Source: Perilla frutescens
Taxonomy: Eukaryota > Streptophyta > Magnoliopsida > Lamiales > Lamiaceae
NCBI GenBank assembly: GCA_026008535.1
Contig: BRKX01000006.1
Coordinates: 9,694,501-9,758,500 of the forward strand
Direction: 5' to 3'
DNA: 64,000 bases
The position numbers and the translations under genes are program-made. Shown here in pieces: positions 24,666 through 36,100 of this stretch; position 1 is the first letter of the stretch, and each line of letters opens with the position of its first letter. A model generated the notes under the pieces. The model was not told the origin of the DNA. It made no database searches and saw only the letters and a list, made by a program, of their open reading frames with translations.

Positions 24666-26014
24666 AGATGGTGGCGGGGATGCAGTTTTTAACTTTTTTG
24701 CCAAGATTCTGGTTGTTATGAGCTCATGCTCTGAGCTCTACGACGCCAAACATGGAAATGTGAAGTGGATTTTTGAAGAAATAATTTGATGGCATCTTCG
24801 AATTATACTGTATGCTAGATTCACTTCGGAGCTCTGCAACAGGTGAGAGAAACATTGCATGGTACCGTGCTTGAGCAATTTAGCCATTGTACCTTACGCA
24901 TGCATGTGAACTTGTTTAATTATAGTTATTTGTGATATAACGTTTTCTAATTATGATTTTCTCGCACTGCGAATTGTAAAACAAAATCGAGTTGTATTAT
25001 AGGGACCCCATTCTTAAAAGCTTGTCTCAGCTCTGTTTATTTGACATTCCAATATGGTCGAATAATTTCTTTTTGGTGGATAAGATATGATATAAATTTT
25101 GATTTGAGAGATTCGCTAGCCAATTCATTACAACAAGAATAAATTAATATGATATGAATCATAAATTACCCAACTCAAATTAATTACTAAAAGGAAAATG
25201 TAAAAAAAAAATATAATAATAATAATACTTTTTTTAATAAAAAAAATTTAGGCACAAAACGACATCATTAGTACAAGTACTTAAAATTAAAAGTTGAATT
25301 TATAATACACTCACATGGACAGTTGGACCAAAGAATGCCATGTGACATGCGATCAGTATTATTATTATTAGTAGCAGAGTTATTCTTGATTCTATATGGG
25401 CTACCATTTAAAAAAAATCACTAGAATGAAATATTCCAATATTGGACTAGTACTTGTATTTCTTTGCGTCTGTGCGTTGAGTGTTAATATCACGGCCGGA
25501 CATGCATATTCCTTTATTGTTTAATTTGTTTGAAATCATGTGGCTATTAATTAAATCCCCCAACCTACTTTATAACATTTCTAAACTAAATACTATGTTG
25601 TTGTTTTTTTTAAAGTATCAAATACTTTGCTTCATACAGAGTATTTTTGTTTTGTTTGTTTATTATTTGAGTTGAGAGGGATGTGGAAACCAAAACATTC
25701 AAGTGTTTCACTTCACTAATACTGTGCAAGGATCCACACAATGACATAATGTAATAACCATTGCCTTCTGCAACAAATGATCATCCGAATTCTATCTCTA
25801 TGGAACTATATAGGTTAACACATACATTAATGACAAAATATATTGCAATAATCAACCATTCAACCAAGACTGAGAATTTGTGGGGAATACTATGAAACAT
25901 ACAAATATACTGTAAGAGCTAATATATACAGTTAGAAGAAGTTTGCACATATACATGAGTACTCTAAGTCTCTAACCTCGATTCAGACAGCTGATATCCT
26001 GCTTCATCTAACAT
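24666..26014. other. 3' flank and intergenic spacer between FYVE and EF-hand genes
   Basis: The two genes are convergent. The first 350 bases are probably FYVE 3' UTR. The rest is AT-rich, with no frame worth calling. Confidence 0.5.
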
Positions 26015-27816
26015 CTACTCCTCATGATCTTCATCGTCACAATCGATCCCAACCCAACCGATAAACGAAAAAAGGAACTCCTTGAAGCTAACTTTCCCAT
26101 TCTTATCCCAGTCCATTTCTCCTGCATAAGTAACAATGCCAATGTTAAAAAGGCCAAAAATGCCTCTGCTAGAATCAAAGTAAACTAAACATGATAGATT
26201 TATATAGCAAAAATGTTGGAATATCAAAGAAGAAAGGAGGGTTCATAACTAAAACGGCTGCGTGTGATGTGTGAAGGAGATTTCTCCCTAGGAGAAGCCT
26301 CGTTTAGTGCCTTGACGACGTCTTTCTTTTTCAGCTTTCCAACACCATTTTTATCAAGAAATAAGAAAACTTCAATTATTGTGTTAAAGGTTGCTTCGAT
26401 CTTTGGTGAACACATCTTCAGTTTCTGCAGCAAGTTCGGATAACAGTGAATAAAAACCAGACAGAGCCGTCGTAAGCAAACAGTTCATAAGCTAAACAAA
26501 AAGAAGACATTGATGTGTATACCGTGTTAGGTGAGGTGGGAGCATCCGTGAGGAGATAAATGAGACACACAAGAACTATAAACTCTTTGAATTGTATGCC
26601 TTCATTTTCATCCATGTCACAGTAGCTGAAAAGATCATCAATCTCCTCGTCACTGATGCTAAACTCGAACGCATGTAAGCATTTCTTGAGCTCTTCATTG
26701 TCAATAGTACCATTTGAATCTTCATCTTTATGAAGGCAAGAATACAGCAAAAGAGACTCATCATAAGAAATGTTTATTTGTATGGGAAGAACAGAAATAT
26801 TATCTTCAAAGGAGTCAAGACTCACCATACTGCTCGAATATCTCTCTAATCTCCTTCAGTCCCTCTCTGAACTGAGGAAATTTCATGATTATGCTATCGA
26901 TTGATTTGAAGTTGATATTCCTGGAAGGATTTCTCTTGATCTCCATCATTTTCTTCTCAAGCGTAGCATCTAGTCTCTTATCATAGTTTGGCAATGTACG
27001 ACAGCAAAGTATGTCTTGTAATTTGTCATACAACGACTTATGCACAAAGGATGACTGAGATGCACCTTAAAACATACAAAGATTACCATCAGATCAACAA
27101 GCTTCAACAACAAATCATCTACAAAATTCAACTTATTGGATCATTATGAATTTGCACGTTCAAGTTTGCTAAGACCTTAATTTTCCTTCTAATTTCTACA
27201 CCTATTAGTTAACTTGCCTATATTCGTACTGCAAGGTCTAACCATAGCAGAATCATCATTTCGTCTATTGATGTTCTTTTTTCTTTATATATAAGGGTGA
27301 GTGATATCACTAAGCTACGAGGGTCGTGTTTCGTCTGCCGATGTTTTCATGTATCTCCCATCTGTAACCACACTTTTGGCATAATTTCCAGAAAAAGGTA
27401 AAAAAAATGCAATCTTTACTACATAAATAGATCCTACGATCAATTTCCAACCAAATAGTAATTCTACAATATGTAAGTAACTAATGGTTAAAAATGAGAA
27501 AAAAGAACAATTCACAGCATAACAACATTTATATTGCTAAAAAAGTAGTAGAGTTCTTGGCATGAACATTACTAATCTATTACTATTATTGTTTAGCAAT
27601 TCCAATTCCCTTAGCTCACACTAGTCACACAAAAATCCGTGAAGAATTTAACCAGAAAACACAATCAGTTCACACATTTCTTGGTTAACAAAATTTAACA
27701 AAATAACATAAATATCACTGAACTTTCCAATTTATAAAAAGATAAAAACCACAAAAAAAGAAACAATGGGATCTCTTCAGCATGGAAAAAAAAACTTTAC
27801 CTTGTGAATATTTCAT
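26015..27816 (-). CDS. CML21: EF-hand calcium-binding protein, CML21/CML22 type
   Basis: Minus-strand exons 27816-27801, 27065-26826, 26725-26523, 26424-26250 and 26121-26015 join in one frame to 246 aa, with GT-AG borders. Four EF-hand loops are visible. Loop 1, 86-97, is canonical (DEDSNG...E). Loop 2, 122-133, has Glu where the usual Gly 6 sits. Loop 3, 177-188, ends in Asp. Loop 4, 215-226, is canonical (DWDKNG...E). The order, the linkers (KFP near the start, FKEFIVL, LFLDKN, EFLFSF..WVGID) and the length match plant CML21/22-type proteins (about 230 aa in Arabidopsis). These are probable calcium sensors. The tail is acidic (DCDDEDHEE). The first coding exon is only 16 nt, and a different start further upstream cannot be excluded. 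Confidence 0.88.
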
Positions 27817-28683
27817 GGCTTTGAGAGTAAAAATTCCTGAAAAGTTAACACAAAAGCAGAGAGAAAATTGCAGAAGCAGATATTTAAGAACAAAAGAAGC
27901 TTAAACGATGGAATTGGGTACAAGAAAAGTAAAGTAGAAATGTGGAATTCGTTGATGGTATAATGGTTTAGGAATTAGAATATCTGAAATTCTCATTCTT
28001 TTTCTTCTTTCTTTCTGAAGTGGAAAAATAATCATGGCTTCCACTGAAATCTACTTTGTTCGTCTCACACAGCACACATTTTGGAAGTGACAACGGACAT
28101 AAATAAATAAATTTCAAGATTCTATTGATAGGCCTCGATTTTTATTTTATTTTTCTCCTAAAATTCAGTCGATCTCGTAGATATTATTTTAAATAAAGTA
28201 TAGACTAAAATATTTATTATCAATATGTATATGTAAAGATAGACAACATAAAAATCACCTAATTTATAACATTTTTCAGACATTAATAGATCATTTAAGC
28301 AATGTTTCTTCATATCCACACCGTTTTCCTAATATAATATTTGGAGATATTGTACATGCTGAATAAAAAATTTGGATTGGGCTATTGTTGGTGTAGACAT
28401 TTGTGTAACCATAATACAGTATGTATCATGATTAAAAAACATTTTTTTTTTCAAAACCACAATAAAACATCCTGTAGAAAATAAGTTCTAGTTCTAGACT
28501 AAAAATATAACATGTTCAAGTTTACCTAGCCAATATGATGATAAAGAGACGTTGATCTCCATAATTGACCCGGTTAAATAAACTCAAACATATAAATTAT
28601 ATAAAAAATAGAATATAAGAAGCTAATAACATTTAAATTAATAAAATACGAAAGTAATTCCTTATCAAAAGATACTATTTTAA
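27817..28683. other. EF-hand gene upstream region and spacer
   Basis: Probable 5' UTR and promoter of the EF-hand gene occupy about 27817-28080, with CT/GA-rich tracts near 28005. AT-rich DNA follows up to the LINE. I see nothing else. Confidence 0.4.
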
Positions 28684-30338
28684 GACGTGGTTTGCTCATG
28701 AAGTTGGCCCGGAACATTATTAATTCAGATACTATTGCCATGAACTTGTTTCGTCAACGGTACTTGCCACATCCTCGCCAGCCTATGAGGCTTGCTTAGT
28801 CTATTTGGCCAGGGGATCGTGCTTTGGTTCAGGACATTGTTCATGATTCATATTGTATTGTTGGGAGTGATTCTTTCATAGACTTCTGGCATGATAACTG
28901 GCTTGGGTATTCTATTGTTGATGGGCTACATATCCCTTCGCAAGTGAATGAGAATTTCAAGGACAAGTTCGGGGATTTCTTAGTGAATGGAGTCTGGACA
29001 TGCACGCCATCTTTACCACTTTCTTTTCCAGAGGTGATGCTTGATATTTTGAAAATTCCTATTCTGTCGGGCAAGGATCAAAGGGTTTGGACTAAGTCAT
29101 TACATGGTGTGGTAACGACTCGTTTGGCAAGGTTACACACGAGAGTTCCTTCTCGCACGATCAAATGGGAAAAAGGGATCTGGAATTCTCACATTCCTGT
29201 TCGTAGATCATTGATCAATTGGCAACTTCTTCTATCTTGGTTGCCTACAATGGATACCTTGCATGGATTTATAGGCCGACGATCTGTGTTATGTGTAGAG
29301 CAGAGATGGAGACATTGGATCATTTATTTTGGAGTTGTCCCTTAGCTGGGTCATTTGGCGGTGAGTTTTGATATTTTTCAGATTGTAGAAATTAGAGCTG
29401 CTTTAATTCATGAAGCTTTTAGTTCTCAAATCTTGATGCTATGGAAGTTGGCGGTGATTATCATTATCTGGAGTCTTTGGACGTTTAGGAATAAAACTAT
29501 TTATGAGAAACTGATGCCTACCCCTTATTTGCTTATTTCTACTGTTAAGGTGGCGCTTCGCGAAGGGAATTTTATGCGACACAATCGTGGTTATATGATG
29601 AATGCTATGACTGATCTACTCACTTTGAAGGCTTTGAAGGTTGATCCATGGCTTGCTCCGCCTAGGACTTTGATTTCGGTCTCATGGCGTCCTCCCACGG
29701 CAGGTTGGACAAAAATTAATAATGACGGCTCTTTTCAGAGTGCTCCTGGAAAGATGGCCAAGTGTGTGGTTTTTCGCAGTCCAAATGGTACTGTTCTCCG
29801 TTATTTTCATATGGAGGAAGGCATTGACTTTGCGTTTCTGGTAGAACTTTTGGCCGTCATTGTTGCTTTAGAATGAGCTTAAAGACTGTCTCTCTACTTT
29901 ATTTGGTTGGAGGCAGATTCAATGTATGTGGTTTCTATTCTTTTCTCTTAAGTTTGCAGGTGCCTTGGATTTTGAAAGCTCAATGGCATTTTGTGTTGGA
30001 TTTTATTGATAGTATCTATTATTGTGTTTCTCATATTTATAAAGAGAAAACCGTGTGGTTAACTTTGTTAGCCTCCCCACGATTTTGGTTTTCTATTATT
30101 CCTTGTATTTTGGATGTTGTTAGACAGGATTATTGCAGTTTTGATTTTTTTTTTTTTCATTTTGCTTAGAGGAGTACTATTTTTCCATATAATTTTTTCA
30201 TTTTGCTTAGAGGGGTACTCTTTTTCCCATATAGTTTTTCCCACTTGAGGTTTTCATATGAGTTTTGATGAGGTTTCGATCCCTTGAATTGTCAGTTTGT
30301 GATATTCGAGATTTGTAGAGTTGGTTTTTCATTTATTA
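28684..30338 (+). mobile_element. L1-type LINE, 5'-truncated ORF2 remnant
   Basis: From 28690 a frame reads GLLMKLARNIINSDTIAMNL, one stop (28798), then the region after the reverse transcriptase with DSFIDFWHDNWLG and a zinc-binding-like segment (28824-29345). A frameshift near 29290 hides METLDHLFWSCPLAG. A further frame (29355-29876) contains an RNase H-like fold start, GWTKINNDGSFQSAP, and later AVIVALE. This is the order of the 3' half of plant L1-type ORF2. The tail repeats a block of about 45 bp (tttcattttgcttagagg(a/g)gtact) and ends in T- and AT-rich DNA. Endonuclease and most of the reverse transcriptase are missing, as usual for 5'-truncated LINEs. Confidence 0.8.
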
Positions 30339-30624
30339 GTTTTTTATATATACATATCATTCAAGAGAGAGAGAGAGTCCAGTCGCACCTTACTAAAGAT
30401 AAAAAATAATTATATCTCAACATATATAAAAAAACATCTATATCTATATAATATATAATAACAATACCACATCTGAAAATATAAATTTAATGTTTTCCCG
30501 CTCAAATGTCATTTATAAAAATAGAAATTATTAGTATAATATGTGAATGATTAATTACTTAATTTATTGTAACTATATTACAATTTTAAATATATTCTGA
30601 GTCAAATCTACCTAATATATCATA

Positions 30625-31169
30625 GGGCAAATTTCATATTACTCCCCTGTGATTTCGCGAAAAATCAAAAAATCCCCTGTGTTAAAAAAATAGTCTTAAA
30701 ACCCCCTCTGTTATGTATAATTCATCAAAAAAGCCCACTTTTTAAGAAAATGTATTACATTTGCTAAAAAAGAGTGTATAATTCTTATTTTTACAATTTT
30801 TGTATTATTTTTTAAGTATAATTAATTTTTTAAAGTAGTAGTTTGACCAAATACTATAATTTTTAAATACTATAAAATATATTTATATGTAAAAAAAATA
30901 CGTAACATAGGAAATTATCAAAATAGCTAAACATTAGTAGTATAACCAAATACTAAAATTTTTAAATGATATAAAATATATTTATCTATAATAAAAATTG
31001 TAAAAATAAGAATCATAAACTCTTTTTTAGCAAATGTAATACATTTTCTCAAAAAAGGGGCTTTCTTGATGAATTATATATAACAGAGGGGATTTTAAGA
31101 CTATTTTTTTAACACAGGTGGTTTTTTAATTTTTCGCGAAAACACAGGAGAGTAATATGAAATTTGCCC
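30625..31169. mobile_element. Mutator-type MITE with about 180-bp terminal inverted repeats
   Basis: The ends begin GGGCAAATTTCATATTACTC and mirror each other for about 180 bp at roughly 90% identity (30625-30805 against 30990-31169). A perfect 9-bp duplication, tatatcata, flanks it (30616-30624 and 31170-31178), the length made by Mutator transposases. It has no coding capacity. It lies within the Helitron that ends at 32866 and so inserted after it or was carried by it. Confidence 0.9.
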
Positions 31170-31479
31170 TATATCATATATGCATTCAATATACATAGCC
31201 CATCAATCCGCCTATAATAAGAAAATGAAAACGATTAAATTAGTTTAATTATAATTTATCTTAATTCAGTGCACTATATTATAATATAGTGATTTATAAA
31301 GATTAACACAATCTTTGAGTTTTAAAATTAATGCAATTTTTTCTTTCTGTCAAAATAAAATTTTAAAAAATAATGCAATCATTCTACTCAAAAATAAAAA
31401 AATCAACGCAATCATCAGGTGTTTATAATTAAGATCCTATGAGTTTTTTTAGTATCTTAAACAGAATACCTTATTAAGC

Positions 31480-31481
<2 letters not shown>

Positions 31482-31514
<33 letters not shown>
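31482..31514. repeat. (AT)n microsatellite
   Basis: About 16 AT units in the Helitron interior. Confidence 0.95.
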
Positions 31515-31516
<2 letters not shown>

Positions 31517-32866
31517 TATATGCATTATAATTATTTTTGGTCTTAAATAATATTCAGAAATAGAATAATAAATTCTGAATCTTTTTCAACCAAAAATTAC
31601 GCTAATTTTATTACACTAATTACAGTAATAATATCGTCCTATATTATAACCTAGAGCCTCTAAATTGATCAGCTAATCTCATAAAATTTATTTGTAGTGA
31701 AATGAAATTGGCCACAATTTTATTGTGTTTTAAGAATGTATTGAAAGTTTTAATTTGAAGTGATTTTTATGAAACCGAAAACTTTGATTTTCTGATTCTC
31801 ACAAAATCAAGTGTAAGAAGAAATATGTGGTTCCAATTAGATACTTGCCTATAAAATCAAGATCGTATTTATTCATAAACTACGGAATCAAAATGAATAA
31901 ATATCAGTTATACTAGCAAAACTGCACTGGGTGTCGAGATTCAAAAATTCATAAAAGAATTGATTGCTTTGAAGGTGAAGGCAACTCAAGTGTAATTTTT
32001 AATAGATTTCCAGCTATGTTTTTTTTTTTAAATCTATTTAGAAATTTGAAGATAATTAGATGTTTCTTTATATGCATATAGTGAATTTTAATTTCAACTT
32101 GGAGATATGCGTTTTTTTCTTATAAATAGTTTCATGTAAAATAGTATTTAACATTATAATAATCTAAATATTAATGGTATGACTACTTATTTGTTTGATT
32201 TTATATTGTTGAAATTGGTTGTGTACTAAATATTATAAATTCATATAATCATACATGCATATTTAAGACCGTAGATAATCATTGATTTTATTAATTTGAG
32301 GTGTCTAAATTTACCAATACATCACCATTCATTAAAGTTGTACATGTGCAAATGTGCGTAACTTACATGCTTAGTGCTGTTTTTCGAAGCACAAATTTTA
32401 AAGCTCTTTCTTTGTTTTTTCAAATTTTTAACATATATAAATTAATATAATAACATTCATAATGATTGCAATGAAATATAAAGTTGATTAATTTTACGAA
32501 AAATCTTCTCTATTTTAGTTATGTTTATCTTGGATTTGGGCTCTACTTCTTCAATTATACTTAAGCAAATATATATTCCCTAAATCAAACTTTATAATGC
32601 TATTTTCAAGAGTTAATAGTCAATATATACTAAAAACCTTAATTTGTAATAATGATGACGTGGATAGAAACCATATTACAAATGTTGTATGTATGAATAT
32701 TCCAAAATTTGTACTAAAATTACATGTTATTAAACTTTTTATAGATACATGTCATTTTGTTATGATTATGTATAACACTCTCTAAACTTAAAATTATTAT
32801 CAAAGCATTCTTATTAAAAAAATACTATAAATTATTTTCCCGTGCATCGTACGGGTGTAATGCTAG

Positions 32867-33100
32867 TTAAAGAAAAAATTTGTATCAACAATAACATGGG
32901 ATTAAAATGTGGTGTTATCAAAATCCAACAACTGAAAAATCGCTAAGCAACTATAGATAAACCTCATGAAGTCGCGTTTGTTGAATCCCCTTCTCCCCGA
33001 CAAAACCCCGCTGAGAAATGCAGAAAAATGAAGTGTAGACTAAGAAGGCAAAACAGGAGATGATGCAAATCACGCGTTGAAAAGCTCAGAGACTGCAGAA
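32867..33100 (+). promoter_or_regulatory. Short upstream region of NDUFAF7
   Basis: Only 234 bp separate the Helitron 3' end from the NDUFAF7 start codon. The part near the gene is GC-richer (33 kb on) and is probably 5' UTR. No TATA box is obvious, so transcription may start in this interval or within the Helitron. Confidence 0.35.
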
Positions 33101-36100
33101 ATGGCCGCTCGCATTGCTTCCTCCAAACCCATCTCCTCGTTTCTTTTATCTTCTAAAGGTCCTCTCTGTTGTGTGTGTATGCGCGCATGAATTTTCATAT
33201 GGAAGCTATTTTGTGTGAATTCACTATACACTTTTCGTTTTACAGTGAAACCATTTTCTCCGGCATACTTCTCCACAAATTTTGTTGGGGAATCCCCAAT
33301 TCTTGTAATCTCTCTCTCTCTCTCTCTCTCCGCGTCTCTGTGTATTTTTGGTTCATTAATATATATATATATATATTAAAGAATTGATTTTGATTGATGT
33401 TGGTTTTGGAATTTTAGTCTTTCTTATATATTAATTTCTTTTCAATGATTCAAGGTGAGGGATTTTATTCGTGCGGCTTTGTATGACCCGGAACATGGGT
33501 ATTTTTCTCAAAGATCGGGTTCAGTTGGAGTGCTTGATCGAAGCATTAAGTTCAACCAGCTCAATGGTTAGCTGACATGGTTTTTCATGTTTGTGGATAA
33601 CTATGTTTGACTAGATTTGTTTCATTGAGACGGAGTTATTTTTTATTTTTTTGAGGAAATTCATTGAGATGTGGTTGCTCTAATCACTTCTCGCATTTCT
33701 TAGTTTAGTATGCTGAGGGGTTACAGTTTCGATGTTAAGGAAGGTTATGATTGTGTAATGGATTGACAGTGTTTGTGATTTTCTCTGCTAACTTAATTAA
33801 TCTTCTTTGGAGATGATTTTGTTAAGATAATACGTATATTGATGTTAAAAAGGGTTACATTTTAATTTAAAACTAAAAGAACATGAAAAAGCTCACAATT
33901 ATTGAAAATATGGTAGCTTGAGTTCTTGATGTAGATTTGTGGATAGATACCATTCAGTTTTAGTGCAATGTTAAGCTATATATTCTAATTTGCTTATAAT
34001 TAAGAATACCTCTTAAGTTATAAGTAGTGTCTATGAGAAGCACTTTATTAAGTCTTATATCCACTTTTTTTCTCTGAAGCTGATTGTTGCTAGTTACCCT
34101 TTTCGTCATAGGTCGAGGTAATATAGTTTATCACTATGACATGAATCATATTGAATTGCTGAGCAAATTTAGAATAGAACTTGCGAAATTATTAAATGGA
34201 GCTTGAAGCATTAGGTCTTATGATAACTCTTTTTAGATGCTTTGAAGTTGTTATTATGATGAGTAATCACCATTCAAAGTGTATACACATTTTTAGGCCG
34301 GAAAGCTTATATGAAGCACCTGGATGCGATCTACAAGCAGAGTGATATATCATGGTTTACTCCAGTGGAGCTTTTTAAGGTAAAGTTGAGAAGCTTGTGT
34401 TGCGAAGTTCCAATATATTTCAATTTGCTTGTTTGATGGTGAGGTTGGATGATAATGTGGAGAATAACCAGTCTGAATGTACTGCAATATTTCTGAACTC
34501 AAATCATCCAGTTGGAAACCCTTCCATTAGCTACATTGGCTGCAAGTACTAAATTGACTTTCAAACTTCGTTACTTTACATTTTAAATGTATTTTGACTT
34601 TCAAACTTCAGTACTTTACATTTTAAATGTATTTTGATATGTGAATCTCCCTTTGCAAATTGAGTTGAAGCTTAATCTGTGTGGAAAAGGGGAAATATGT
34701 TTGTTAAGCGTGATTTTTTATTTTTATTTCAAAGCCTGAAACTGCCTTTATGCTATCCGTACAAGTTTAATGGTTAATTTTTAATTCTCCAAATCTTCTT
34801 CATGATCTTTGCTAACCCTAGGGGTGATGACTGATGATTGACATCTTAGGACCAATCAAATATTGGACTTGTAATCTCCTGAGTCTCTTAACTAACTATA
34901 ACATTACCGAACATTTTCTGAATAATAAATCTCAGGCATGATTTTGGAGCTCATTAATAATATACATGTTTCATGTCCAATCCAATTCTCAAAATTATTC
35001 AGGTGGGAACATAGCAATTGTAAGCTAGAGTCACTTCCGCTAAGGACCAATCAAATATGGGACTTGTAATCTGCTGAGTCTCTTACCACAATTATAACAT
35101 TACTAAACATTTTCTGAATAATAAATCTCACACATTATTTTGGATGTGAGTCTTGATTACATAGCAATTGTAATAAATTTTACTTGCATAGCAATGTTAC
35201 AATTCTTAGCAAGATTCACTTTCAAGTTTCAATAAATTTCAGGTGGGAACATAACAATTGTTAGCAAGATTCACTTCCACTAAGCGAAGTTTTGTGATTG
35301 CATATCATCCTTCTTTTGTTTTTTCATTTTTACCCATGAAGTTCCCTAGCTTGACGTGAACATATTTCCTTGAGGTCTGCTTTTATCTCAAGCCTTAATA
35401 CTGCTCCTATACGTGCTTCCAGTACTTTAAAAAAAAATTAATTGCTTTCTGCCTTTGTTTCTCACTTATTACCATTGTTTGTTATTTTAATATATTTCTT
35501 TTTTCAGCCTTGGTATGCTCATGGAATAGCTGAAGCAATTATGCGGACCACTAACCTCTCTGTTCCACTAAAAGTAAGTTCATCAGTTTCTGATAGATGC
35601 ATGAAGCATGCCAATATCTTGTATCCATTTTTTATATGCAGATAGTTTACGCTGGTCGGTCTGGTTTAGATATAAAACTGTCTATATGAATAGACAGTGA
35701 CAATACAATTAGTAATTGGCCAGCTGGCAGAAATCCTTTATACAGGTTATTTTGTAGTTAAATAGTATGTGAAAAGCATTTAAAGTTGTGGTATGAGTGG
35801 TGTATCTGTTGGTATGCCCATTGCCTTAACATAATGTCTACACTCCTAGCTTTGTTCAATAGAATAATCAACTTGATTGCTTACGGGTATATGGATTAAT
35901 TTTGTCTCCTGAAAAAGGTGTGCAGTTCTGGTAAATTGGATTGATCATACATGTGACTAAGTTCACACCCACCCCTCCCTCTTTCTCTGTTTAAGGGTTT
36001 GAGCTACAACTTAAACATATTTCTTTGTTACTTTCTTTTTCAGATATATGAGATTGGAGGTGGATCAGGAACCTGTGCGAGGGGTGTAATGGATTACATA

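Larger units (their letters stand above)
30443..32866 (+). mobile_element. Non-autonomous Helitron with nested MITE
   Basis: The 3' end has the hairpin CCCGTGCATCGTACGGG (32839-32855) followed by CTAG (32863-32866) and then T, a textbook plant Helitron terminus. The proposed 5' end begins TC after A at 30443 and reads on to ttttcccgctcaaa, similar to the ttttccgcccaaa stretch near the 5' end of the Helitron at 6271. The length without the nested Mutator MITE is about 1.9 kb. No Rep/helicase is seen. The 3' end lies 234 bp upstream of the NDUFAF7 start codon. Confidence 0.55.

Noticed and set aside
28841..29074. Minus-strand frame of 77 codons
   Set aside because: It is a shadow of the LINE frame on the plus strand, which shows recognisable motifs.
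31914..31935. ACTAGCAAAACTGCACTGGGTG, possible minus-strand Helitron 3' end
   Set aside because: The CTAG and a GC-rich word are present but there is no complete hairpin, and no matching 5' end was found. Too weak to call.
32597..32785. Open frame of 62 codons
   Set aside because: It lies in the AT-rich Helitron interior, with no motif and no context.
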